From: Leminorella grimontii ATCC 33999 = DSM 5078
Lineage (GTDB): Bacteria > Pseudomonadota > Gammaproteobacteria > Enterobacterales > Enterobacteriaceae
Direction of reading: 5' to 3'
Length of the DNA stretch: 41,961 bases
Assembly (NCBI RefSeq): GCF_000439085.1
Contig: NZ_AUUA01000020.1
Span: 1 to 41,961 of the forward strand
How positions within the stretch are numbered: position 1 is the stretch's first letter; each line of letters begins with the position of its first letter. The translations under genes were made by a program, and so were the position numbers. This document shows, piece after piece, positions 1-8,527 of the stretch. The notes beneath the pieces are model-generated. The model was not told where the DNA came from. It searched no databases and saw only the letters and a list, made by a program, of their open reading frames with translations.

Positions 1-101
1 CCCTAAAGGAACGTTAAAGACGATGACGTAGATAGGCTGGGTGTGTAAGTGCAGCGATGTATTGAGCTAACCAGTACTAATGAACCGTGAGGCTTAACCT
101 T
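1..101 (+). rRNA. rrlD: 23S ribosomal RNA, 3' end (partial)
   Basis: The first 101 bases read as the 3' end of an enterobacterial 23S rRNA. They include the GCTAACC...GTACTAATGAACCGTGAGGCTTAACC stretch that closes the molecule (interrupted here for length). The 5' part lies outside the window. The rrlD symbol rests on the downstream order 5S, tRNA-Thr, 5S, which in E. coli is specific to rrnD. Confidence 0.95.
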
Positions 102-293
102 ACAACGCCGAAGGCGTTTTAGAGACGAAGAATTATTCAGTTTGTTCTGCGGATTAAAGTCCGAAGGATTTCGCGGTGAGGCAAGGCGGCAAACGAGGGC
201 GGCACGGGAACATACATAGGTATGTGACTGTGACGACGGAGAGCGGCCAACGCAGCATCAGCGTGAAAGACACAGGACAGAGCACAAAGAATA
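102..293 (+). other. 23S-5S transcribed spacer, enlarged
   Basis: This 192-base spacer separates 23S from the first 5S; from memory the E. coli spacer is roughly half as long. It starts with a small hairpin (AACGCC GAA GGCGTT, 105-119) like that in E. coli. The extra segment at about 150-290 contains a short inverted repeat (CATAC ATAG GTATG) and looks like an inserted dispersed element, but I do not recognise its family with certainty. No protein is supported; the open frame here is a by-product. Confidence 0.7.
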
Positions 294-413
294 TGCCTGG
301 CGGCGACAGCGCGGTGGTCCCACCTGACCCCATGCCGAACTCAGAAGTGAAACGCCGTAGCGCCGATGGTAGTGTGGGGCTTCCCCATGCGAGAGTAGGG
401 AACTGCCAGGCTC
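294..413 (+). rRNA. rrfD: 5S ribosomal RNA, first copy
   Basis: The 120 bases start TGCCTGGCGGC and end CTGCCAGGCTC, so the terminal helix pairs. The central CCCACCTGACCCCATGCCG block matches E. coli 5S closely. Its position after 23S and before tRNA-Thr matches rrfD in rrnD. Confidence 0.97.
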
Positions 414-420
414 TTAATTT

Positions 421-560
421 AAAGAAGTACGCAGATGTTCGGGCAGTTCGCTACTCGATAGAGAGTAGGACAAAAGGCAAGGCCTTTTGAACGTTGCGAA
501 GCAACGGCCCGAAGGGTGAACCTCGAAGAGGTTTATAAACTGCCAGGCTTTTAATTAGAA
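421..560 (+). repeat. Spacer unit A bounded by a 5S-tail remnant
   Basis: Between the first 5S and the tRNA lies a unit that runs from a ...GTTCGCTACT... segment, through CCTTTTGAACGTT and GCAACGG, to CTGCCAGGCTTTTAATTAG at 539-557. The end repeats the 3' tail of the 5S gene and its flank, with no 5S body attached. A diverged copy occurs at 868-1042. It reads as debris of unequal recombination between tandem 5S regions. Confidence 0.7.
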
Positions 561-597
561 GTGAGCGTATACATACGAGCACTGTAGGAAATTCGGC

Positions 598-673
598 GCT
601 GATATGGCTCAGTTGGTAGAGCGCACCCTTGGTAAGGGTGAGGTCCCCAGTTCGACTCTGGGTATCAGCACCA
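598..673 (+). tRNA. thrV: tRNA-Thr (anticodon GGT)
   Basis: The 76-base cloverleaf has acceptor arms GCTGATA (598-604) and TATCAGC (663-669), discriminator A and encoded CCA. The anticodon loop TTGGTAA carries GGT, and the T arm contains GTTCGAC. Body and position between two 5S genes match E. coli thrV in rrnD. It reads ACC and ACU codons. Confidence 0.97.
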
Positions 674-701
674 CTTGAATTACGTTAGACGTAGAAAGTT
701 T

Positions 702-821
702 TGTCTGGCGGCGATAGCGCGGTGGTCCCACCTGACCCCATGCCGAACTCAGAAGTGAAACGCCGTAGCGCCGATGGTAGTGTGGGGCTTCCCCATGCGA
801 GAGTAGGGAACTGCCAGACTT
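702..821 (+). rRNA. rrfF: 5S ribosomal RNA, second copy
   Basis: This second 120-base 5S gene differs from the first mainly by compensating changes in the terminal helix: TGTCTGG at the 5' end and CCAGACT at the 3' end. That indicates functional pairing. An extra 5S after the distal tRNA-Thr is the rrnD arrangement of E. coli (rrfF). Confidence 0.96.
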
Positions 822-829
822 TTAATTAG

Positions 830-860
830 AAAAGGCCATTCGAGAGAGTGGCCTTTTTGC
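830..860 (+). terminator. rRNA operon terminator, proximal
   Basis: A hairpin with stem AAAGGCCATT / AGTGGCCTTT and loop CGAGAG, followed by TTTTTGCTTTT, lies just after the second 5S. It is a typical intrinsic rRNA operon terminator. Confidence 0.9.
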
Positions 861-867
861 TTTTGTT

Positions 868-1042
868 AACGGCGGTTCGCTACTTGATGGACACAAACCT
901 GCCGGGAGCAAGTTTGAATGTCCGGAGAACGGCCTCGATGAGACTAGCTATAGACAAAAAGGCTTCGCCTTTTGAACGTTACAAAGCAACGGCTCGAAGG
1001 ATAGGCCTTGAAGAGGTTCATAAGCAGCCAGACTTTTAATTA
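868..1042 (+). repeat. Spacer unit B, diverged copy of unit A
   Basis: This repeats the order of the unit at 421-560: GGTTCGCTACTTGA, then CCTTTTGAACGTT and GCAACGG, then GAAGAGGTT and CAGCCAGACTTTTAATTA. It carries about 60 extra bases near 890-950. Its end again copies the tail of the neighbouring 5S (CAGACTTTTAATTA), so each unit matches the 5S copy beside it. The 63-residue open frame across it is not credible as a gene. Confidence 0.7.
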
Positions 1043-1074
1043 AAAGAGGCCACTCGAGAGAGTGGCCTCTTTGC
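1043..1074 (+). terminator. rRNA operon terminator, distal duplicate
   Basis: A perfect 10-bp stem AGAGGCCACT / AGTGGCCTCT with loop CGAGAG is followed by a T-rich run. It is a near copy of the terminator at 830-860, duplicated along with spacer unit B, so the operon ends in two terminators. Confidence 0.88.
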
Positions 1075-1473
1075 ATTTCAGTATATGAACTTGATATTGC
1101 CGGTTAGCCGAAACCGAGAGTCATTTTCTAAAGTAGAAGTTATATAATTTTAGTTATTAAAATTAATTAACATATTTCCTATTAATATATTTTTACTGCT
1201 TTTAAACATCATTTTGAATGGTTGTCTCTAACGCGTTGTTGCTTGCTATTACTCTTTTTTACTAAATTTGATCTGCGTTCACTTTTATCCATTCAATATT
1301 GGAAAGTCATACAAACGCAAGGGTTAATATCGTACACTAAATAAGTACTACGCATGCCCTGACTGAGCATTCCCGCTTCTCGCAGCGATAGAGAACCCGC
1401 AATAGACCAATAGACGATAATAAATCTCAGCGCTGATTGGGCACTATGTTTCTGACTTTATGGCGATTGAGTT
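1075..1473. other. AT-rich intergenic region upstream of the activator
   Basis: These 399 bases hold no credible gene. They are AT-rich and must carry the promoter of the activator at 1474, but I see no strong -35/-10 pair, no -24/-12 motif, and no copy of the enhancer element found at 6130 and 17755. No degraded first GAF domain is visible here, which argues that the activator is naturally short. Confidence 0.6.
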
Positions 1474-3111
1474 ATGGCATTATTACGGCTTGAGCAATCG
1501 ATTTATTCTGACGGCGAAAATTCACTCCGGCAAGAGCTGGAGAACTTTCGTATTCTGGTCGACGTCACCAATACCGTGCTGGCTAAACGAGAATTAAGCG
1601 AGCTGGCCGCCGAGCTTTCTGACGAAATTCATCATTTTTTCAATATCAGCTATATAAGTCTCGATCTCCCCGACGCGCATTTAGCGCGATTAAGCCGCTT
1701 TAGCGCAGAGTTTAAGAACAAAGAAAAAGTTCTTCATCGACACGACTACTGCTCTCTTGCAAGCCCAGTGCTCAAGTCGCTCCTTAATCAAACGCAGCCC
1801 CGCCTTTTGTACAGCAGCACGTTTAAAACCGCCAGCGCACAGGATGAGTATATTGCCGCGCTCTCTCAAACCACTCTTCCTTCATTTTGCCTGTTGCCTC
1901 TGGTTTTCAATGAAAGAACGCTGGGAGTATTGTGCTTAGGCAGCATAGATGACAGCGTATTCTCAGACCAAAACCTTGCACTGCTTAGCCACATTGCTGC
2001 TCGTATATCGATAGCGTTGGATAATGCGCTGGCCTACGAAGAAATTTCTCGTTTGAAAGACAATCTGCTTCATGAAAACCAGTATCTGTCGGAAGAGATC
2101 CGCAACTTTGAATCGTTCGACGAAATTATTGGGCAAAGCGAGGCGATGTCTGCGGTATTGGATCAGGTAGCGATGGTGGCTGACAGCGACTGCACCGTGC
2201 TGATATTAGGAGAAACGGGAACCGGAAAAGAGCTTATCGCTCGTGCGATCCATAAGCTAAGCCAGCGCAGCTCGCGAGCGATGGTAAAGGTAAACTGTGC
2301 TGCGATTCCATCTGGGCTTTTGGAAAGCGATCTGTTTGGTCATGAAAAGGGCGCGTTCACCGGCGCTACTGCCCAGCGCGTAGGTCGTTTTGAACAGGCC
2401 GATCGCAGCACGCTGTTTTTAGATGAGGTAGGTGATATTCCGCTGGATTTACAACCCAAGCTTTTGCGCGTGCTGCAGGAAAGAGAGATTGAACGCTTGG
2501 GGGGAAGCCGGGTTATTCCCGTCGACGTGCGGCTGATTGCGGCAACAAATTGCAATCTCCACCAGATGGTGATTGATAAAGCCTACCGCAGCGATCTTTA
2601 TTATCGTCTGAACGTATTTCCCATCGTTATTCCTCCGCTACGCGAGCGCCCAGAGGACATTCCGTCGCTGGTGAAGTTCTTTACCAAGAGCATTGCCAAA
2701 CGAATGAACCGCCATATTGAAAGCGTGCCGGCGGAAACTATTGAACTTTTGGCAAAGCTACCGTGGCCAGGCAACGTACGGGAGTTACAGAACGTTATCG
2801 AACGCGCGGTGATTTTAACCAAAGGCTCTGTGTTAAACCTTCGGCCTCAGGAGTTGCAGTATCATTTAGCGCCGATGAACGGCAGGCCAGCTTTAGAGCC
2901 TGCCAAACAAAAGCCGCAGCCTAAGCCCGTCCGTTTGGCCGATGACAGCGAAACCGAGAGGCAGGAAATCATTCGCGTGCTGAAAGAGACTAACGGGATA
3001 GTTGCCGGTCCTAAAGGCGCGGCGGAGAAGCTGGGGCTTAAGCGCACGACCCTACTGTCGCGCATGCAGCGCTTAGGGATCTCGGTAAAGGATATTTTAG
3101 AAAGCGATTAA
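1474..3111 (+). CDS. FhlA/HyfR-family sigma54-dependent activator, single GAF domain
   Basis: This 545-residue enhancer-binding protein should activate sigma54 promoters of the formate hydrogenlyase genes. Residues about 20-190 form one GAF domain, the likely formate sensor. The AAA+ domain follows with Walker A GETGTGKE (246-253), the sigma54-contacting GAFTGA loop (293-298) and Walker B LFLDE (D317, E318). A Fis-type helix-turn-helix ends the protein (about 500-540). FhlA and HyfR of E. coli are near 670-690 residues with a longer sensory part, so one GAF-sized domain is absent. It lies convergent to fdhF. Probable targets are the promoters at 6038 and 17662. The Shine-Dalgarno is weak, but the codon before the start region is a stop, so the start is well fixed. 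Confidence 0.9.
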   Translation: MALLRLEQSIYSDGENSLRQELENFRILVDVTNTVLAKRELSELAAELSDEIHHFFNISYISLDLPDAHLARLSRFSAEFKNKEKVLHRHDYCSLASPVLKSLLNQTQPRLLYSSTFKTASAQDEYIAALSQTTLPSFCLLPLVFNERTLGVLCLGSIDDSVFSDQNLALLSHIAARISIALDNALAYEEISRLKDNLLHENQYLSEEIRNFESFDEIIGQSEAMSAVLDQVAMVADSDCTVLILGETGTGKELIARAIHKLSQRSSRAMVKVNCAAIPSGLLESDLFGHEKGAFTGATAQRVGRFEQADRSTLFLDEVGDIPLDLQPKLLRVLQEREIERLGGSRVIPVDVRLIAATNCNLHQMVIDKAYRSDLYYRLNVFPIVIPPLRERPEDIPSLVKFFTKSIAKRMNRHIESVPAETIELLAKLPWPGNVRELQNVIERAVILTKGSVLNLRPQELQYHLAPMNGRPALEPAKQKPQPKPVRLADDSETERQEIIRVLKETNGIVAGPKGAAEKLGLKRTTLLSRMQRLGISVKDILESD

Positions 3112-3125
3112 CGAGTATAAAAATG

Positions 3126-3150
3126 AAAGGGGCCGATTTGGCCCCTTTTC
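3126..3150. terminator. Bidirectional terminator between activator and fdhF
   Basis: The perfect stem AAAGGGGCC / GGCCCCTTT with loop GATTT has T runs on both sides. It serves the activator on the plus strand and fdhF on the minus strand, which converge here. Confidence 0.9.
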
Positions 3151-3168
3151 TTATGGAATACCGATGCG

Positions 3169-5313
3169 TCAGGCTTCGGCTGCTTGGCGCAGTCGTCCCT
3201 TCAGCGTCGTGTACTCTTTTTGAACGTAGCTTTCCGCCCAGTTTTGATCGGAAATGGCTTCAACCTTCACCGCACAATGCTTAAACTCCGGCGTTCTGGA
3301 TATCGGATCCAGCTCGTCCAACGTTAGCCTGTTGCAAGCACCAATCCACCACTGGTAAGTCATGTAAACCGCACCTTGGTTAGTGCGATCGCTGACTGCC
3401 GCACGGCTAATGACTTTCCCTCGGCGGGATGAGATCCAGACCAGCTCCTGATCCTTAACGCCAAGCTTGGCCGCATCCTGCGTATTCATCTGAACGTAGC
3501 CCGGCTCGTCGGCCAGGGTCTGCAGCGCCGCGCAGTTGCCCGTCATTGAACGACAGGAGTAGTGGCCTACTTCGCGCACCGTCGCCAACGCCAGCGGATA
3601 TTCTTCATCCGTTGGCTCCATCGGCGGACGCCATTCGCAGGCGTACAGCGCACCCTTGCCGTTAGGTCGGTTGAACTTGCTGCCGGCGAACAGATACTGA
3701 GTGCCGGGGTGGTCAAGGGTTGGGCATGGCCACTGCACGTAGCCGAGGCCTTCCATTTTCTCATAGGTGGCGCCGTAGTAGATCGGGCACAGCTCGCGAA
3801 GTTCATCCCAGATCTCTTTGGTGTTGTTGTACTTCATTGGATAGCCGATCGCACTCGACATAAGACAGATGATTTCCCAGTCGGTTTTTACGTCGCCTTT
3901 CGGCTCAACGGCCTTATAGAAACGTTGGAATCCGCGGTCTGCACTGGTGTAAACCCCTTCATGTTCGCCCCAGGACGTAGCTGGGAAGATAACGTCCGCC
4001 ATTTCGGCGGTTTGCGTCATGAAGATGTCCTGTACGATGACTAAGTCCAGCGCCTCAAAGCCCTGACGGACGACGGACAGATCGGGCTCCGTCTGCAAAG
4101 GGTCTTCCCCCATCACGTAGAACGCTTTCACTTTACCGGTGATGGCGTTATGGGGAAGCTCGCTGAGAGGATACCCTTTCTTCTCTGGAATCGACTCAAC
4201 GCCCCAAGCCTTGGCGAATTTCTCTCTGGCGGCCGGATCGTTAACGTACTGATAGCCGGGCAGCGTGTCGATAAGCGCCCCCATGTCGCAGGCGCCCTGA
4301 ACGTTGTTCTGGCCCCGAACGGGAGCGACGCCGACGTTTGGCCGCCCCAGGTTGCCGGTCAGCAGCGCCAGGCTGGTCAGGCAGCGAACGGTATCGACGC
4401 CTTGGCCCCACTGGGTTACGCCCATCCCCCACAGGATGGTGGCGGAAGGCGCAGCGGCGTACATGCGGATCGTTTCGCGGATCTGCTTAGCCGACAGGCC
4501 GGTAATCTCTTCAACGTACTCCGGCGTGTATTTCTCAACCGCCTTGCAGTACTCCTCAAAGCCTTCGGTATGGTTAGCGACGAACTCTTTGTTGTACAGC
4601 CCTTCGTTAATCAGTACGTTGGCAAAAGCGTTGAGCAGCGCCACGTTGCTGCCATTTTTTAGCGGCAGCCAAAGGTCGGCGATGCGCGCGGTCTCAATAT
4701 AGCGCGGATCGCAGACGATAACTTTAGCCCCTTTCGCCTTCGCCTTCAGAATGCGGCGAGCTACGATAGGGTGTGAATCCGCGGCGTTGTAGCCGAAGAT
4801 AAACAGACAATCGGTATCTTCCATCTCGGGGATGGAGTTACTCATTGCGCCGTTGCCGACCGAGCGGTGCAGACCTGCAACCGAAGGGCCGTGTCAGACG
4901 CGAGCGCAGCAGTCTACGTTATTCGTACCAATAGCGGCGCGAGCAAACTTCTGCATAATGTAGTTCACTTCGTTGCCTGGGCCGCGAGATGAACCTGAAG
5001 TCATCACGGCGTCAGGGCCGTGTTCTTCGATGATTTTTTTCATACGGGAACTGGCGAACTCTATCGCTTCGTCCCACGAAACGGCTTCCAGCTCACCGCC
5101 GCGCTGGCGGCGGATCATCGGTTTTGTCAGGCGAGGGGTCAGGATCTTGGTGTCGTTAAGGAAGTCCCAGCCGTAGTAGCCCTTCAAACAGAGCTCTCCC
5201 TGATTGGTGACCCCGTTTGCGCCTTCAGCGCCAACGACTTTCCCGCCCTCAACCAACAGGTTGATTTTGCAGCCCGACGCGCAGTACGGGCAGACGGTAA
5301 TGACTTTTTTCAT
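3169..5313 (-). CDS. fdhF: Formate dehydrogenase H, selenocysteine-containing
   Basis: This molybdopterin enzyme oxidises formate to CO2 and passes electrons to hydrogenase-4 (FHL-2). The frame is 714 codons plus stop, close to E. coli FdhF (715), and is interrupted only by an in-frame TGA at 4894-4896, codon 140. The context CCARV-U-HGPSVAG is the conserved selenocysteine site, and the SECIS hairpin follows, so this is recoding and not a broken gene. The N-terminal VCPYCASGC...LCLKGY holds the [4Fe-4S] cluster. I chose ATG 5313 because GAGGAG lies 8-9 bases before it; a longer start at 5349 adds a non-homologous tail. It follows hydN in one operon. A standard pipeline would split it into 4894-5349 and 3169-4845. 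Confidence 0.97.
4858..4896 (-). promoter_or_regulatory. SECIS element for selenocysteine insertion
   Basis: The 39 bases that begin with the TGA codon form the bacterial SECIS hairpin bound by SelB. The apical part GGTTGCAGGTCTGCACC, with its bulged T and GGTC loop, is identical to E. coli fdhF as I recall it. Differences lie in the lower stem. This supports decoding of TGA 4894-4896 as selenocysteine. Confidence 0.93.
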
Positions 5314-5380
5314 GCTCACATTGCTCCTCAAGTCCATGGATCTACCCATTCACCAGAAACGGATAGTCAAGAACGGATAG

Positions 5381-5926
5381 CTAAAAATGAATTTCTCCCG
5401 CCTCTTCCAGTGCGGCTCGTTCTTGCTTCTGCCGCATTAAGGCGTCTAATGATTCAGGCGTTACCAGACGCAGCGCGTTGGTTGGGCACACTTTTATGCA
5501 GGTGGGGCTTTCCGCTACGCCTTCGCACAGATCGCATTTGAGCGCCTGCGCCTTAAGGCGAGAACCGACAATAGCGCCGTCGCTCGGTACGGTGACCTGG
5601 CTGGTTACAATACTCATTGCTCCATAAGGGCAGGCAATCGCGCAGGTTTTACAGCCGATGCACTTTTCCTGGATCACCTGAATGCTGCTATTGCTTCTTA
5701 CAATGGCGCCGTTAGGACAAACTTCCGCACAGGGCGCGTCTTCACAGTGGCGGCAAAGAATAGCCGTGCTGACCGTGCTGCCTCTGATTACCCGAATGCG
5801 GGGAGAAAAGCTTTTGGCCGACAGGTTTGCCACATCGTTACCCGCACTGTGGACGACGGCACAGGCGACTTCGCAAGTGCGGCATCCAATACAGTTCTTG
5901 GGATCGGCGATAACGAACCGGTTCAT
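5381..5926 (-). CDS. hydN: HydN-type four-cluster ferredoxin, electron carrier for formate dehydrogenase H
   Basis: This 181-residue iron-sulfur protein opens MNRFVIADPKNCIGCRTCEV and carries four cysteine groups: CIGCRTCEVAC, CRHCEDAPCAEVCP, CIGCKTCAIACP and CDLC...CIKVCP. This layout is that of HydN and HyfA, which link FdhH to membrane hydrogenase. ATG 5926 is preferred over 5947 because GGAG sits 8 bases before it and homologues begin MNRF. In E. coli hydN pairs with hypF; here it precedes fdhF, with hypF 28 kb away. A sigma54 promoter lies about 100 bases upstream. Confidence 0.93.
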   Translation of the reverse strand: MNRFVIADPKNCIGCRTCEVACAVVHSAGNDVANLSAKSFSPRIRVIRGSTVSTAILCRHCEDAPCAEVCPNGAIVRSNSSIQVIQEKCIGCKTCAIACPYGAMSIVTSQVTVPSDGAIVGSRLKAQALKCDLCEGVAESPTCIKVCPTNALRLVTPESLDALMRQKQERAALEEAGEIHF

Positions 5927-6004
5927 AAATACATCTCCATTACTCACGTATCGACCGCCGCGCGGTCAGAGGAAGACTGTGTTCAAAGGCTGGCCTTCCA
6001 AAAG

Positions 6005-6039
6005 GCTTATCTCATGCTACTGCCCTAAAAGAGATAAGC
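6005..6039. repeat. Inverted repeat overlapping the hydN -12 element
   Basis: The perfect 9-bp arms GCTTATCTC (6005-6013) and GAGATAAGC (6031-6039) flank 17 bases. The right arm overlaps the -12 part of the sigma54 promoter and the left arm lies in the early transcribed region. It could be an operator, but no known binding family is recognised. Confidence 0.5.
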
Positions 6040-6052
6040 AGGGTTTATGCCA
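6038..6052 (-). promoter_or_regulatory. Sigma54 (-24/-12) promoter of hydN-fdhF
   Basis: The minus strand reads TGGCATAAACCCTGC. GG and GC have the exact 15-base frame of the consensus TGGCACGN4TTGC. It is placed about 100 bases before hydN, giving a predicted start near 6026. FdhF expression in E. coli depends on sigma54 and FhlA. Confidence 0.9.
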
Positions 6053-6129
6053 GCTTTTTGTTTTTATAATTCACTGATTTTATTTGCTTTGCCGTAGTTT
6101 CTCTGTGAACCAGATGGCGTGTCGACATC

Positions 6130-6152
6130 GGCTCGTCAAATATGTCGATGCC
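6130..6152. promoter_or_regulatory. Putative FhlA/HyfR enhancer site for hydN-fdhF
   Basis: The minus strand contains GGCATCGACA-TATT-TGACGAGCC. The same TCGACA-N4-TGACGA core inside GGC...GCC arms occurs upstream of hyfA at 17755-17778. In both places the element starts 78 bases before the sigma54 promoter. Shared sequence and distance argue for a common activator site; assignment to the protein at 1474 is inference. Confidence 0.8.
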
Positions 6153-6294
6153 GCTGTCTCATATTTGGGGGCAACTTCCCAACGTGCAGTGATACACCAG
6201 ATAGATTCCCTCCATGTTGACGTGCCGCAATATTCACTGAAATTCAGCAAAGTTGTTTATTTGATGAGTATCAATTTGTGAATATGCTCAAGCC

Positions 6295-6765
6295 CTACAG
6301 CCACTCAAACTCCGGCTCACCCCGCCAACGAGTCAGGCTTTGGTAAACGGCGTCCACGGCTTCAGAGACGACGGGCGTCATGGGAAAGGCGAACGCCACC
6401 ACGTCGGGCTGAATACCGATAAAAAAGACCTCGGGGATGTCCTCTTTTAGCTGGTCTATCAGAAAGTTCAGCGGCAGGTTATGAGTTGTCATGATAAACA
6501 TGTCGGCGATGCTTTCTGCGTCTATCAGGCGAATCTCTCCCGGCTCCAGCCCCATATCGGCTGCATCTACAATCACAAGCGTGTTTGGCCTAAGCGCTTT
6601 GACCCTGTGTGATTCATTTTCAGGCGCGCTGCCGCCGTCGATGGCTTCCCAGCCTGCGATCGACGAGTTCATCATCATCTCATAAAGCTTCGGCCCGGCA
6701 CCGTCGTCCCCCATCATGGCGTTGCCCACGGTAAGCACAACGCGGGAAGCGGTTGAAACCGTCAT
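6295..6765 (-). CDS. hycI: HycI-type hydrogenase maturation endopeptidase
   Basis: This 156-residue peptidase removes the C-terminal extension of the NiFe large subunit after nickel insertion. It carries VGNAMMGDDGAG near the N-terminus, the DAADMGLEPGEIR block and TTHNLPLNFLIDQLKEDIPE, all close to E. coli HycI. ATG 6765 overlaps the hyfJ stop as ATGA, so translation is coupled; the longer open frame to 6846 only runs into hyfJ. The probable substrate is HyfG, cut after R538. As far as I recall the E. coli hyf operon has no protease of its own. No clear terminator is visible between it and the hydN promoter region. Confidence 0.93.
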   Translation of the reverse strand: MTVSTASRVVLTVGNAMMGDDGAGPKLYEMMMNSSIAGWEAIDGGSAPENESHRVKALRPNTLVIVDAADMGLEPGEIRLIDAESIADMFIMTTHNLPLNFLIDQLKEDIPEVFFIGIQPDVVAFAFPMTPVVSEAVDAVYQSLTRWRGEPEFEWL

Positions 6766-7175
6766 GCGTCGCGCCTTCTGACAATCAGATAAATCGCCGG
6801 CTCTTTGTCGATAGCGTGTAGCGCTTTCATCAGCGTTTGCGTCCATTCTGACTGAATCTTCGTCAGGCGCTCGCCTATTGCAGACCAGGCCTGCGCTAAA
6901 AGTTGGACGTGGCTGCTGTCGATAGTAATCTCGCCAAACCTCAGCAGGCCTTCCATTTTTCTGCGCGCTTCGCCGCCTTCTGGCAGCTGGGCTACCCAGT
7001 CTCGGTAGTCTTCGGTCGGAACGTGCATCAAAGTTTTTAAGCAGTCAATGACGCCGACGTGGTGGCCGATAGCCAAGGAATAGTACATGACCTGCTGACT
7101 CTGCTCCGGCACGTCGTCGTCGCTGTCGAGAAATTTCTGGTTTAGGGTGTAGAACACCACGTTATCGGTCGACAT
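6762..7175 (-). CDS. hyfJ: Hydrogenase-4 accessory protein HyfJ (HycH family)
   Basis: This 137-residue protein carries the family block QQVMYYSLAIGHHVGVIDCLK and GEARRKMEGLLRFGEITID. HycH and HyfJ are needed for maturation or assembly of the hydrogenase, by a mechanism still unclear. It lies 4 bases after hyfI and overlaps hycI by ATGA. The length equals E. coli HyfJ as I recall it. Confidence 0.93.
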   Translation of the reverse strand: MSTDNVVFYTLNQKFLDSDDDVPEQSQQVMYYSLAIGHHVGVIDCLKTLMHVPTEDYRDWVAQLPEGGEARRKMEGLLRFGEITIDSSHVQLLAQAWSAIGERLTKIQSEWTQTLMKALHAIDKEPAIYLIVRRRDA

Positions 7176-7179
7176 TGTT

Positions 7180-7962
7180 CTACTCTCCTTTCAGGCGCGG
7201 CGCGCAAATAGCATGCAAGCGGCCGACAATCTCCCGCAGGCGCGGGTCGTCATGTTTGTCGAGATAGGCAGCGATACGTTCATCAACGGAGTGCGGAACG
7301 TTTTGCGTCAGTAGCCGCATAAACTCGTCGGCAATGTCGCCGCCCTGACGGTAGCCTGCCATTCTGCGAGCTTCCCGCTCAAGTTCGACGCGTACGGAGG
7401 TCGGCAGCGTTGGGAAACGTAGCGCAGGATGTTCGCCTGCCGTTTGCACATGGTTAGGCATTTTTAGCTTTTGATCTAACAGCCCCAGCGCCATGGCGAA
7501 GCCGTAAATCGTAGCCGCTGGCGTCGGCGGGCAGCCGGGAATGTAAACGTCAATCGGCACAATTTGGTCGCTTCCGCCCCAGACGCAGTACAGATCGTGA
7601 AAGATGCCGCCTCCGCAGCCGCAGGCACCGTAAGAAATGCAGATTTTGGGATCGGGAGCCGATTCATAGGCGCGCAGCGCGGGGGCGCGCATGGCGCGCG
7701 TTACCGCGCCGGTAAACAATAGGATGTCGGCGTGGCGCGGAGACGACACGACCTTGATGCCGAAACGTTCGGTATCAAACACGGGCGTAATGGTGCCGAA
7801 AATCTCGATCTCACAGCCGTTGCAGCCGCCGCAGTCGACCCGATAAACGTAAGCCGAGCGCTGAATGTCTTTAAGCAGCGTCTTTTTAAGCTTAGCGACC
7901 TGTTCTTCGACCGACAGCGGCTTGGAAATGCCGTTAACCACCGTTTCGAGTTGACTGCTCAT
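7180..7962 (-). CDS. hyfI: Hydrogenase-4 small [4Fe-4S] subunit HyfI (NuoB-like)
   Basis: This 260-residue peripheral subunit relays electrons to the NiFe site. Cluster ligands are visible in [12 protein letters not shown] (C44, C47, C50), YGACGCGGG and PGCPP, the NuoB/HycG pattern. There is no twin-arginine signal, consistent with a cytoplasm-facing complex. Its ATG overlaps the hyfH stop as ATGA. Confidence 0.95.
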   Translation of the reverse strand: MSSQLETVVNGISKPLSVEEQVAKLKKTLLKDIQRSAYVYRVDCGGCNGCEIEIFGTITPVFDTERFGIKVVSSPRHADILLFTGAVTRAMRAPALRAYESAPDPKICISYGACGCGGGIFHDLYCVWGGSDQIVPIDVYIPGCPPTPAATIYGFAMALGLLDQKLKMPNHVQTAGEHPALRFPTLPTSVRVELEREARRMAGYRQGGDIADEFMRLLTQNVPHSVDERIAAYLDKHDDPRLREIVGRLHAICAPRLKGE

Positions 7963-8513
7963 TTTGTCATCTCCTGATTAAGATGCAGGCCCAGCGCGAC
8001 GCTGTCTGAATGGGCGACGCTCTGCTTGCGTTTGCATTCGGGGCAGGTTTCATGCTGGGAACGACGGCTTTCCGCCTCTTCTTGGCTCATGCCGGCCTGG
8101 ATAAGCAGCGAAATCGCGTAGTCGATAGACTTTTGCGGCGCGAATGGTTTATGGCAAATGCGGCATGAGGCGACCTGGAATACCGCCTCCTGAAACAGAT
8201 CCTGTTTGTTGAACACCGCCAGCTCAAACTCTTCCGACAGCCGGATCGCCCTGGTTGGGCACACTTCTTCGCAGCGACCGCAGAAGATACAGCGTCCGAG
8301 AAATAGCGACCAGGTGCGTTCGCCGCTTGCGGTATCGGTACTCATGGTCAGCGCGTTGGCGGGGCAGGCCATGGTACAAGCCGCACAGGCAATGCACTGC
8401 TCGGCGTTATACTCCGGCTTGCCCCGGAAATCCTGACAGACGTCGTAGGGCTTAAAGGGATACTTAACCGTGGTATCACCGACGTTCAGTATGGTTTTCA
8501 GCAGTTTAAACAT
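7959..8513 (-). CDS. hyfH: Hydrogenase-4 two-cluster ferredoxin subunit HyfH (NuoI-like)
   Basis: This 184-residue subunit has two [4Fe-4S] motifs, [12 protein letters not shown] and [12 protein letters not shown], as in NuoI and HycF. Two extra CxxC pairs near the C-terminus (CRIC, CPEC) suggest a small metal site, also seen in HycF/HyfH proteins. It sits between hyfG and hyfI in the operon and links the electron path from formate dehydrogenase to HyfI. Confidence 0.94.
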   Translation of the reverse strand: MFKLLKTILNVGDTTVKYPFKPYDVCQDFRGKPEYNAEQCIACAACTMACPANALTMSTDTASGERTWSLFLGRCIFCGRCEEVCPTRAIRLSEEFELAVFNKQDLFQEAVFQVASCRICHKPFAPQKSIDYAISLLIQAGMSQEEAESRRSQHETCPECKRKQSVAHSDSVALGLHLNQEMTK

Positions 8514-8527
8514 GATTCACCTCGGCG

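Noticed and set aside
848-1039. 63-residue open frame after the second 5S
   Set aside because: It lies across the duplicated rRNA spacer, with no ribosome site and no plausible product.
4894-5349. Premature stop splitting fdhF into two genes
   Set aside because: The TGA is at the conserved selenocysteine position and the SECIS hairpin follows.
6084-6281. 65-residue plus-strand open frame
   Set aside because: It overlaps the enhancer region of hydN-fdhF, lacks a ribosome site and is not protein-like.
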